In this document: positions 26,486 through 39,000 of the stretch, in pieces
How positions within the stretch are numbered: the stretch's first letter is position 1
Layout of the letters: the number at the start of each line of letters is the position of its first letter
From: Metellina segmentata
Lineage: Eukaryota > Arthropoda > Arachnida > Araneae > Tetragnathidae
Assembly (NCBI GenBank): GCA_947359465.1
Contig: OX375875.1
Coordinates: 54,989,583 to 55,053,582 of the forward strand
Direction of reading: 5' to 3'
Length of the DNA stretch: 64,000 nt
The notes under the pieces: generated by a model
What the model saw: the letters and a program-made list of their open reading frames with translations, nothing else
Databases searched by the model: none
What the model was told of the DNA's origin: nothing
Program-made: the position numbers and the translations under genes

Positions 26486-26899
26486 ATTTAATTTTCAGAC
26501 AAATATGTATCGTTCCATATCTTACTCGATATCAACCGTGCATGTATATCCGATTAAAGCTTAGAAATTCATGTGCACTTCATTCCAAGGTAACTTAGAA
26601 AACATAAATAAACTGATGTCAAAAGGTTAAAAGGTTAGTTGAAATTATTTTTTGCAACAACATTTAAATTTAGAGTGGTCACTTTGAAAGACTTAATCCT
26701 TAAAAGTTGAAATCAGTCGTCACGAAATCCAGACAAATCAGAGATTCACATATCCGCCTAACAAACGAATATGAATGCAGACCAAAGAACATAATTACCA
26801 CACAATCCTACATCAACCAATGTAAAAAACGTATAAAATTCAGCTTTACGAAAACGAAGTGGAAGATTGGTCACTTTGAAGGTAAACCTAGAACCTAGG

Positions 26900-27070
26900 T
26901 CACTGGCAAACAACTTCGTCTGCCTGGCAGTGACCCTCTGGAGATGAGAGGAACAAACGACCATTTTCACAAGAGCACATGGCATAAATGCCTTGGTAAG
27001 ACCGACCTCTGCTTGTTGGTAATACCGTCCTCAGATTACGAAGCAGCACTTCCTCCGAGTCGAGCCATAT
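26900..27070 (-). CDS. sarcoglycan last coding exon (cysteine cluster, stop)
   Basis: 57 codons including TGA at 26902-26900. Acceptor tttcag is at 27071-27072, phase 0. It encodes the carboxy-terminal cysteine region [11 protein letters not shown]...C...VVC. These cysteines are conserved in gamma/delta/zeta sarcoglycans, and disulphides there matter for complex assembly in the known family. The 3' UTR continues left. No canonical AATAAA occurs in the first few hundred bases; an ATTAAA variant on this strand lies at 26492-26487. Confidence 0.93.
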   Translation of the reverse strand: MWLDSEEVLLRNLRTVLPTSRGRSYQGIYAMCSCENGRLFLSSPEGHCQADEVVCQ

Positions 27071-30000
27071 CTGAAATGAAATTAAAAAATCCTAAAATCT
27101 TCCATCTATTTTTGTTAGAGGAGTTTTCTGTAAAGCTTTAGGGGACACTTTTTTACTGTAAATCCCCTAAAATCGGTTGAAAAAATCTATTTTCTAATTT
27201 CATTTGAAAAACTCTGGATAGAAAAATAGTTTTTCAATTCTTACCTTTTTTGACGCCCGTTACATACTATTACCTAACATACATTACTATATACCAGGGG
27301 CCGGGTGGCCTGGTCGGTAGCGCATCGAGCTCGTGACAGACTGATCATGAGTTCGAACCCAGTTGACCGAAAACTCCCGTGTATGCTAAAGGTGACTGGT
27401 GCACGAAAAATCTGTCTTGGTCACAAAATCCTCCATGTTCCCATAATAAATCAAGACCTCTGGGGGTGCCGAACCAGGGAATAGTTGGTCCCTGGTTTGG
27501 ATCAAAATTACAACCGTGTGCCTGAGTATGATTGAATGTCGTGAAAATGTGACCTCTTCGTAAAAACGAGACGTGTCGATGTGCTGCCATCTGTTGGCTA
27601 AAATTTCGAGCTGTCGGACTTCCTCCCAATGGGGCTCTCTTGCATGGAAGCCGCACCCCCTCGCCTCTTGCCCTTTTCGAGAGGCCTGGTACTCGTTTGG
27701 TCTGCCAGTGTAGGCATAAGAAACATCAACAACTATATACCAGCTCTTGCAAAATTGACCGATTGAAACGATTGGTTACGTATTCGAATCTTACATGAAC
27801 CGAAGTCTAAGCTTCTAGAAATTCCTATTTCTTCGAGATGACATGTAAATGCTGGTCAACTCCTCCAAGTACCCTTCATAAAGGCATGTACTCTCCACAG
27901 TTCATGGTGGGTGCAATGTGGTAGCACCTCGCACGGTGGTGGCAGAGTCTTCCATATTCTCACCAATGCTCTCTTGCAGAGGCATATAATCCATTCAAGA
28001 TGGCAATAACAACGTTAAATAACTGTATGATCAACGAACTATTGAGCGAATGTTTCCTACACCGTTTCCAAGAGCTGACATTTGTGTGCAAAATTTTAGC
28101 CCTAAAGACCGAACTTGGAAACTACCTTCTTAACTAACATGACATTTGAAAGGAGGTTTTTTGGAGGATTATCAAATGATATAATATTAAATATAAAACC
28201 ATGTCAATAAGTTCTTAAAATGTCTGCCGCAAAATATAGGAAAAATACTTTTTTAAATATTTCCCCTCAGGTCCTCTTAAAAATGGATCCACTGTAAGTT
28301 ATATCTGAAGTTAGCTTTGTAACTTTTTAATCATCTTATATACAATTGTAAATCATTTATAATTCCATAAAGTTGCTTCAGAGATTTCCCTGATAGCTTT
28401 TTAATTTACTTTTGATACCTCTCATGCTTATATTGCTAACCCTTATTTTACCACTGATACTTGTAATATTCAATTTTTATAAAAATAAATAATTTTTGAA
28501 TATGATATTTAAGTGCTTATCTGAAACTTCTCCAATAAACAGATTTCAGTCTGAACAATTTGCTTAAACCTGATCAAATGAACACAATAATTCAGATCGT
28601 AGGTTTTTACATAATTGCAAGCAAAATGTGTTTTGTATGTCTAATTTACTTGCATTTTCACAGTTTGGATAAAACCAATTTAAAATCAACTTACACTTCC
28701 TTCTCTAGATTGAAGTTTGAAATCTTTCAAGCACGTGGCACTAATATCGCCCGTTCTGGATTCTATACCGATGCCTTCCGGTGCGTGGACCCGTAATGTT
28801 CGAGTTGGAGATTCTAATCTGAAAGCATACAAAGTGCCGAATGACAACATAGTCTAATATGTATGTACTTGAAATTGTTTTGCGCTTACATTTGATTCCC
28901 TTCAAAAAGCATTTGGTCACAAAAATTAATTATTTAATTTTTCTTTACAAGTTGTTATTTCTTATTCCACTTGATCTTGATACGAAAGACCGGCGATGAG
29001 TTCATGCACATTTAAGAAGTCCAAGACGAGTACAGAATTGCAATACTGATCCTCCTTGATCAATCCTACTGAAGCAAGCAAGTGACCAGGACAGGTTCGC
29101 CAAGACCAGCAAATAAAGAGGTACCTCCACCTTGCATTTACGACACGTCGGATAAAATTTGAAACCGTAATCAAATGAAATTTTTCTCAGACGCCCACTC
29201 TTGAGTCATAGAGAACAATCTGTGGACTTCTATCATCTTCGAAATTGAGGGCACCTGCGTGCTGATTCTCTACTGGACTTATGGGGAAAGGAATTTCCAA
29301 AGGGATATTGTTCTGACATTTCCTGTTGCTGAAATTTCATAATTTGTAAAAGCAGTAATGAATTTCATTGCATAAGAAGATCAATTGTTAAGCTATACGC
29401 CGCTTCATTTCCCCTCAGGTCCTCTTAAAAATGGATCCACTGTAAGTGGGAACATTGATAAACACGTGATTTGCAAAACTAATGATGAAATTCTTATAAA
29501 TGAAAGCTAAATTCAAGCTATTTATTCCCTCCCTTATATCACTGACACATTGTACCTGTTTTTGAAATTGCCAACTTCATGGTATAGTGGTCATAGCATT
29601 TGTCTGTAATACCAAGATTATAAATCTGGTTTCGCACCTAGCAATTTCAAAGTGTAGCACTTGGTTTGTAAACGCATGAATATTGATAACTGTCCCTGTT
29701 AGGAGTAACGGTGATTTACCCTTTGGATTCTTCTTCACAAATAACAGTCAGTTGGCTCCTTGTAATGCCGATGACTAAAGAGTTAACCATACATTAGAAA
29801 TACAAATTTTAAGAAATTAAAAATCCGCCTTTTTGAATCAATGATTGATATATACTCTATACGAACAAAAGTATTTGCACATATGCTTATCAGAAAAAGT
29901 GCTTTATTATTCTATATAGTAATGGGTAGGCCTTCCTTTTGGTTGTATTACAGCCGAAACCGGTCGAGGCATACTTTCAACAAGTTCTCTGTAAGTCTGG

Positions 30001-33000
30001 GCAGGAATAACTCTAAATGCCTCTTGCAAGGCTGTGAGAAGAGATTTTTGTGAAGATGGGCGTGCGTTGCGGGGACGTACTCGTTGTTCCAGTTTGTCCA
30101 ACAAATGCTTAATTGAATTGAGATTAAAGCTATGAGCAGGCCAGTCAAGCAAATTCACCTCATTATGAAGAAATCAGTCCAGCACACGTTTTGCCGTATG
30201 ACATGGAGCTCGATCCTGTTGGAAGAAACTACCATCATCGCCGAAGTGTTGCCATAGCGTAGTCAAGACCTAAGTATCAACAACGTCGAGGTACGCCTCA
30301 TTGTTCATTGTACCAGGTACATAAAGCAATGAGTCGAGTCCCAACCAAGAAAACAACCCCATACTAAGATGGATCCTCATCCGAATTTCTAGTGTCGAAT
30401 ACATTTGTTCGTATAGTGTAAGTTAGGAACCAATACTCTATTGCACTAGATAACAATACAGTCTCTCAATCAATTGATTGGGTGGGCTCTAACCTATTTT
30501 CTAACTCCACAAGACATTTAAGATTTTATAAGCAACATTTTAACTATCTTAACCCTATCCTCAAAACTTCACGATACTACTTCCTTGATTAGCATGTCAG
30601 TATAAAGATAGTTTCTTGATTTGAATCAATTAAGTGGGTTCTAACCTATTTTTCAACTCCATAAGGAATTTAACATTTTAATTATCTTAACCCTATCCAC
30701 AAATTTTCAAGTTACTACTTCCTTGATTAGCATGACAGTATAAAGATAGTTTCTTGATTTATATCTGAAGAGGGTCGTATTAACTTTCCGTAATGTAAAT
30801 CAAAAATGGATCTAAATATTTGAGGGAACATCAAAACTCTTAAGTTTTCATTTTACTTTAAATCTGTTCTAAAAAGTAAAATGCTATAATACTAATCTTT
30901 TATAAGTCTTATGATGAATTGTGTACAATTCACCTATGCATAGAAATGTTTTCCAACATTCAAGCGAGCTTCTTATGCTTCTTGAAAGGAACTGGAAACT
31001 AAGCACAGAAAATATTCTTCCGTGACAATATCTAACGCCAAACACGCACTACGATTTTGCCTATTCTCATTCACCTAATGTATGATATTCGAAGCAAGAA
31101 ATTGCCCAGACGCTAGAAATACGTCTTGTTGCATCCTGATCCAATATTGGATGATGCAACTGGTATATTTTGTGTTTCTGTTTCCATTGTCTATATTGAC
31201 ACATGAATATTGGCTAAAAGAAAGACACAGTCTGTCAAGCTATAAATTAGGTAAGTGTATGTAAGATGGCACGGAACAAATATTAAAAGTACACGAGACA
31301 AACTGGTTTTGCTTCCTGATTTGTAATTAATGCGGCAGGTTTAATAATTATTTCCCTCCTCTAATGAAAAATAGCGATATGTGTTAACATTTTTGAGTCC
31401 TTTATTGTATAAATCTTATCTTTAAATAATTTCAAGGGCCGCTATAGCCGGATTGGTTGAATAACGGATTAGCAACCTGAAGGTTTCGAATTCGATACTC
31501 AATCCTACTCAAGACAGTCGTGTACGTGGGGGCTGATGCACATAAAATGTGTCGTGGCCTCAAATGTCAACACGTTGGCGTGGTGTGAACATTTGGAGAG
31601 TGGGGTACAAGCTCATGTATTGATTGGGCCAGTTCAATATTGCGAGGTTTCCTCGTATCTTTCCCTTCAATATTTATCCAGTACCGTGTGTTACTCCAGT
31701 GCGACGTTAGTTTAGTTACCTATCTTTGAGTTGTTTATCTGCTGAAAAAATTACAAAATCATAACTTTATTCTTGTTTTTCAATACTTAAAACATTTCAA
31801 TTTGCTTATATATCGAAACAGCAATCATATTTAGAACACTATAATTCCTCCTTTTCAAAGTCGAAAACGCTTTCTCAAAACCCATAACACTACATTTACT
31901 CAAAACTTGTGAATTTATTTACAGTTTGAGAAGCTGATTACTTTGTAAAATATTAGTAAATCACAACAATAAATAACTGTTGGAGTGTTACAATACATGG
32001 GATGTCCAGCTTCCAAATTTCTAACTATCCCGTGATTCTATTCAAATGTTCTTCAACTGCAATATTGAGCACTCAACTTAAATAGATACAATTTAACACA
32101 TTAACAAGTGGAATATAATGAGTCAATAATTTTAAAACAGCTTTTTACTCTTTCTAAATAGCCAAATTGCTTTTAGACGACAGTAAGGAACCTTATATAT
32201 CGATTATTAAAACAACATTTGAAGTATGATGCTTTCTGTAGCAAGAAATACTTACTTTAACTGCCTTGATGGCTCTGACTTGATTATTGGTGTCTGTATG
32301 GACCCACTGAATGTAACACCGCCTGTTCCTGAAATGAAAAAGCTCCTGAAGAAAATACTTTAAAACTTTAGTAAAAGGAAAAACGCTATAAAAGAATATA
32401 TTTTTAAAAATAAAGAAAAAACCTCAATTGAATAGAAAAGAAAAGAGTATTACTTTCTTAATTGTCATCCGAGTTCTCTTGAACTGCTTTTTGGTATTAA
32501 ATATTCCATAACGAATCGTCAAAATATATCAAACTTCAATTCCAAACATACAGATCAAGGAATACCGAGAATAGAAGCAGCAAAAAACGAATTAGATTAA
32601 TACGATAACAAAATTATAATTCTAAATGCTGCGGATGAATACATTTGTGTTTTATATTCTAAGTAATAGTAAGTGACTTTGTCACTTTTCAACTTTCATC
32701 CTAACAATCATGTATTTCAGCTTTTTTTCAAAACCGCTTTTTGCATTATGAGGTTCACAGTAAAGTTGATTCAGAATTATAGTTTTATTTTGCTCAAATA
32801 ACCATATCTAGTAGACATATTAAAAAGCGGGTAGGAGCAAAATTAACCGGCAAATAGGTATGACTTTGTACATTTCCGTTTTATCTCTGTTATGTTTTGG
32901 ATTGTAATATTAGGTGTAAATTGCACAAAGGATAGCAAAAATAATAAAAACAAATCACATATTTGAACTCTGGATGCGAGAAAGAAACTTAAAGTGGTGG

Positions 33001-36000
33001 TTGTCGAATTATTTTTAAAATGGAAAAGATATCTTCTTTCCTCAAGTCTAGAAGGTTTGTACACTCTATAAGATGTGGATATGATTGATTGGTCAGCTCT
33101 ATCTGGAAACTTGAACGATTTTTTATACAATTTGCTCTCAAACACAAAATCTCTACATGCATTAATTATACTTGTCCTATAATGCTTCACAGATTTCTTT
33201 CCAGAAATTCTTAAAATAACAAAATTTTCAATTTGTACATCTTTGGCGGCTTATTCTCAATTTTTGTGGCGTCAATGTTTTCTTCAAAGTTATCAAATCA
33301 ACGAGAGAAAACGTCCTCATCTTCAGTGAAGTGTCGGAACTGGCATAACAATGCTCGGAAAAGTCGTTATTTTTCTCCTGATTCCTCTGACTTTGTCAAG
33401 TTGCTACTTTATTCTACTACCAGCTCTGTGTGGCAGAAGGATCTTAGGTCTGTAAGAATTGTTGCAATTTATATCTATAGCAAAGATGGACTACCCTGCA
33501 ATAACCTGCATTATTCTTTGTAGTGTTACTCTGACTGTGGTTGGTTGATTGGGTTGGTTTCTACGGTGCAAAGACCATATTTGGTCATGCTCAGACGATG
33601 GACTCTGGAATTCATCATTCCAGTAAATATGAGAGAAATGTGTTTCTATGTACTTGTCCATCCCGTACTGTAGCACCTGGAATTCCAGGTTGCCTTTCTG
33701 TCTAGAGAGACGTGTTGTACACTTCATGAAGCCAGAACGATCCCATATTTATTGTTATAGTGACATAAGATGAATGTAAAACCCAAAAGGTTTATAGTGT
33801 CAATTTAGTCAATTGACAAAAGGTGGATAAGTATATTAAGCCTAAAAATCCAATGGGTAGTAACGCCAAAAGTTTTCAGAATCACGGGATGGCTCTGGCA
33901 ATGGATTTTTTTTTCTCGTGAGATTATAAAAATGGTTACAGTTTTTGAGCTTCATAATACCTCTCAATATATTTGTCATATATCCAATTGATATCACCTG
34001 GTATTATGTGAAGCTGTACGGATTAAAGTTTTAAGGGACTTACAGTATCTTGATTAGCAACACTGTATCTGAAAAACAGTAGTGAAGTCTGACAATATAA
34101 CAAGATGCAAGTTATCATTTCAGAATATGTTGTCTAAATCCAGAGAACTCCCAAAAGAATACTAATGATCTTTAGTGGTCACTTTAGTAAGAGTTATTTG
34201 TCCTTGAAGCACATTTTTCAGTGGCCAAAGTCATCCAAGTTGACAGTACTTTGGAATTTATATTACGCTTTCGACGTACATCAAATAACTGCAGATTTTT
34301 AAAAACACCATTGTACTGAAAGAAAACAATAAAGATCTTTAAGGGGGGATTTATCGATGATAATCTGTTTATTTCCTATACTTTTGGAGTGATATGAAAT
34401 GTCATTCTTTTTTATACAAGACTATACTTGCAACTAAAAAATATATACTGTCTGATATTTCGAAAAATATTTTTACACAACTGTTTTCCTTTCCGAAGTA
34501 CAATCCGATACAAATAAGTTCCATATATAGCATAATCTTTTGTATTTTTGTAATGGGAATTCTCAATACTTGGAATATATTACACTTATTTAGACATGGG
34601 AAAATGTTTTAGAAATATAAATTTGAAAGCAAAATATTTCTTGCTGACTCGTCTGACCTATTACAATTAATTCTTAATCGTATCGTTTCAGGAATTTAAG
34701 TATGGATAATAAACGAGTAATGTTAGTGTTTTTACATGTTTTAACATATTTTAAGTGACATATTAAGAGTGACATATTTTAAGTTAATAATTCAAGATAT
34801 TGTTTAACTCAAAATCGATCTAAAAAACAATAATAAATCATTTCTAAAATTGAATAATTTTTTTTGTTTAAAATTGATTAATTAGAGATAATTTAATTAC
34901 TAGAGATAATTAACCTAAGAATTCACGGTCATATCATTTATTTCATTCCTAAAAATAATTTTATCTGCATTCATACGATATATAGCTATCATTCAGAAAC
35001 GAATTACTATAGCGTTGTAACTACGTAATTCTAGATAATTAAACTGAATTCGGAACAAATAGACACTATAGGAATAATTTCGTAAAAATGTTTTAAGACG
35101 TGACGAATAGGTTAAGAAACACTCTAAATGACCGTCGAATAATAATTCACCTGAAAACAAGAAAATGAAGCTAAAAAATTTTAAAATGCCATCTTACCTG
35201 TAACTTTCATTCTATCAGCGGCCATTATGACCTCTTCCCCATCAATTTTTAATAGAATTTCTCCATTTGATTTCTTTACTGTGAATTGAGATGTCAATAC
35301 ATCTAACCTTCCATCACCTACATTAAAATTTGGTTGAGTTTAAACTACGAGAAATAAGTTTTCAACACTTTATCTAATGTAAAAAGGACTTTACATAATG
35401 TAGAGTACTTCCGTAACCATTCACATTTAAACAAAAGCTTTTAACTTTGACCTCTTATGATTCTACTTTTATAAAAACACCTATCATTCGAGAATAGTTG
35501 TTATATAGTTCAACAATTTCTTATATAGTCATAAAGGTTGATATGAGCAGAATCTTACCTAAACTTAATCTACTTGTAACTTTTCCTTTCGAATTTCTTG
35601 TATTGATTGTTATATTTCTTGAGGATTCGAACCTTAGAGGGTGATCCTGAAATGATATAGGTTATGTTCAGAACTGTTTACTATGTGAACCTATTTTGTT
35701 GTGTATGAAAAATTATTTGAAAGGAGTTTAAAATATGTCTAATTCAATAACAGTTTTAGAAGCATATTTCTAACACAAAATAATTTACTAGCAGGCTTTA
35801 TTAGTCTGAAATTAAAGGGTAAAGCACATGCAGCAAAAATTGACTATAACTATAAACAAACTAAAATCAGTGTAATTTAATTTACTTGCATGCATTCAAA
35901 AATTAGTTAAAGCTACTTTTACGCACTTCCATCTGTTTTCTTTAAACAATTTCTGTCGATTCCTTTGTATGATTGCTTGAGTTTTGAAACAAGATGTCAT

Positions 36001-39000
36001 TAAAGCTTTTTAAATGGTTGTGTCTTGAAATGGTTAAAAATAATACAAATTTTCTGGAAATATATTTATGCCAGTTATTAAAATGCTACAGAAAATCTCT
36101 TATCCTTTCAAAAAGATTTTTTAATACAAAAATTTTATTTTGAAATGCAATATAATGCTGTAAAAGGATGTAAAAATTTATGTTAGTGTTCATGCCGTAT
36201 AAAAATGCTGTATTACAAATGATGCATTAGAGTCTCTTATTCTTCTGTCAAGCTAAAAGGAAGAAGCGTTATTGTGCGTGTTGTTTCTGCAGTACAATCT
36301 GTTTCTTGTACGCATTCCAAATGTGACATCACTTGTTTTACAAATACAATTTCTTCGTACAGCTAATAAAAATTAAAAATAGTGAATTTCGAATTGATAT
36401 ATGGCAATGAAGGAAACTTCGATTAAGCGTCACTCTTTTTATCGTCAGTTTCTGTAAACCATCAGTCTGTTATTAAAAGTTAATTAATTAAAATTTACTT
36501 TTACGTACATATTGTATTTTATGTACAGTAACCTGATTGTCTCGAATTCTCCTAGCTTTGCTGCTCAGCAGCAGAAGTGCACTATGGGATTGAATTTTGG
36601 GGTTTTATGGTGCAATGTCCAAGAGCGAACTATAGCGTAAGTTCATGTAACAATATGTACACATGTACTATACTGTACTTAATGTAAATTATGTATTCTT
36701 TTTTCTGTAAAATAAAATACATGTAAGCACAATGTATTTCCAGTTCGTAAACGTGCATTTTTATCATTCGTTCATATGCAATGAATAGGTTGTTGTTTAA
36801 GGTTTTTCTGTTATCCATCTATTCGATTAACCGTCACGGTTACGTTTCAACCCAGAAGGTTTATCGGAATTACACTGTAGTTGATGGGTTAATACCAATT
36901 ATATAAAACGCTAAACGTCAAAACGGCAATAGACTATTTTAAGGTACCGTCAATATATATAACGTGATAGATATCGCTTTCTGTCTGGTGGTTCGTTTAT
37001 TTACACTGAAAATCGCTGTCAACCTAATAGTTATATGGTTATTACAAATGTGGGAATTGGTTTTCATCACTAACAACACATAACATGTACCAAATATATT
37101 CGCGTTTTACCACTTAAATCTTTTCGAAAAGTTCCGTAACAACTATACAAACTACTTAAAATTAAGTTAATAATAAACAGAGATTTAAATCTGTTCAATT
37201 TAGGAAACATAATTGATAAAAAAAAGATTATTCCAATCATGGAAAGGAGAAAAATTGGAAATGGAAGTTTAAGGACAGCGGTGGAGCTAATTTCCTTAAG
37301 AATGTTTTTACTTTTATTTTTAAATTCCTGAAAAATGTGTGTTTTTCTGTTGAAAACAAAACAAAAATTACTCCCTGAAACATCTACTGCTTTTCTAATA
37401 TTAACTAACGTTTTAATTTCATTTTTTGTTTTACTCATACACCTCTGTTCATTAAATTACTGCAGAAAAAAATTCCACGAATACCAGAGGGATAAAACAT
37501 TTTAAACAAACACGACTAAGAACACACGTTTTTTTTCTATTCCACCATTTCGTTTTTCACCAGATGACAACATTCCTGCCGGTCGCAGTGAAAGAGTGCA
37601 AAGAACGCAATAAAAAATATAATTACTCTACTCAATTTGGCAACGTTTCAAGTCGGGTTCAGAAGCAGAAAAGTTCGTAAAAAGTAAAAAGCGAGGAAGA
37701 AACAACGAAAAACTTTCTAGGGTGGACATTTATGAGTTATTTTTCTTGTCGATTTGACAAAAACGATACGTCCACAAAGGATCACTGTTGTTATTTTAGG
37801 TAGAATTTTTTTTTCTTCCAGGAAAAACCAGGGTTTGAAATTAGTGATCATTTATCGTCTGCACAATGGTTGTGCATTCTTGTCGTAAGAGGGCGTGACA
37901 GTGTTTGAAAGGGGGAAATTGAAAAGACAAAACTGGTGCTGGAATGAAGTTGAATGTATGGGGAGAGTCCTCGAGTTTAATTAAATTCTTTTCCAACTCA
38001 ACAATTAAATTCTTTGTCTACAAGACGAAGAATCCTTCTAAATTCACTTTCCTTTCTCGTTGTGTGTTCTTCGTATTAAGAAATATAAAGAGTGTTAAAA
38101 CATTAAATGAGAATCACAGCAATTATTTTATTGAGCTCAGTTTAATATGCTGAATGTCTTGAGGATTTTTCAAGAAATTGATAAACGGCGTAAAGATGTA
38201 TGGAATTCTAATCATATATATTTGGAATAGTTTTATTCCGATAAAAACATTTCTTATCTGTCGGCGTTACGTGTTTTGTATTCTACTGATGATGAGAAAC
38301 TTTACTCAACGTTGTGTATTAAAATAAATATTTGAAATATTTTCTAATGCTGTATTGTTACATTACTATGTTCTTCTTATCAATCCAGGATTTTAGTGTT
38401 AATATTTCAGGAAATAATTTAAAATACCAGTACATTTGTTGAGGCTATAACAAGCTGAGCAGCATTGAAACTCATATTTTAAATGCTCTATAGCAGGAAC
38501 TACAAGTCAAAATGACAACATTTTCAATGTATACCCTTGAAAAGAGGAATGTGGAAAAGAGAAAAATTCTTAACTTGTGCAGCTGATAGCGTAGTGACAC
38601 AAGAGAGTCGTTGTCAAGATTTTCGAATTTCGAATACTTGACATACACATTTCACAAACATTTGCGATTAAAAAAACAATAATACCAGCATTTATTCTTT
38701 GCGTACGAAAAATCAAGATTTCACTATAGTATTGATTGCATTATCAAAATATTCAACTCTTGTAAAAGTAGTTTTATCAGAACGGTTTTGCGTTAGTTTC
38801 TCAGAGGAAGTTCAGAACGTCAAGATCGTAAGAGGTTGAAGGTAGTTGAATTTGCTTCGCACTGGTAGAACACAACGGGCTGTTGGCGGCGATAAAGGAT
38901 CTATCCCGACAAGAACTTAAAACATGGTCTTATGTCTGTAATAGGCTTACGTAAAATTACTTTTACCCCACCCTTACTATTTTTCTGACATGTCGCCTAC

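Noticed and set aside
32843..33190. 115-codon minus-strand frame
   Set aside because: Within sarcoglycan intron 4, low-complexity, no recognisable domain or splice signals.
33490..33740. Possible repeat or coding remnant (78 codons, minus)
   Set aside because: The texture is SINE-tail-like, but no tRNA head, inverted ends or second copy could be shown.
37070..37438. 122-codon minus-strand frame with ATG
   Set aside because: AT-rich, low complexity, inside a sarcoglycan intron, no domain, no splice support.
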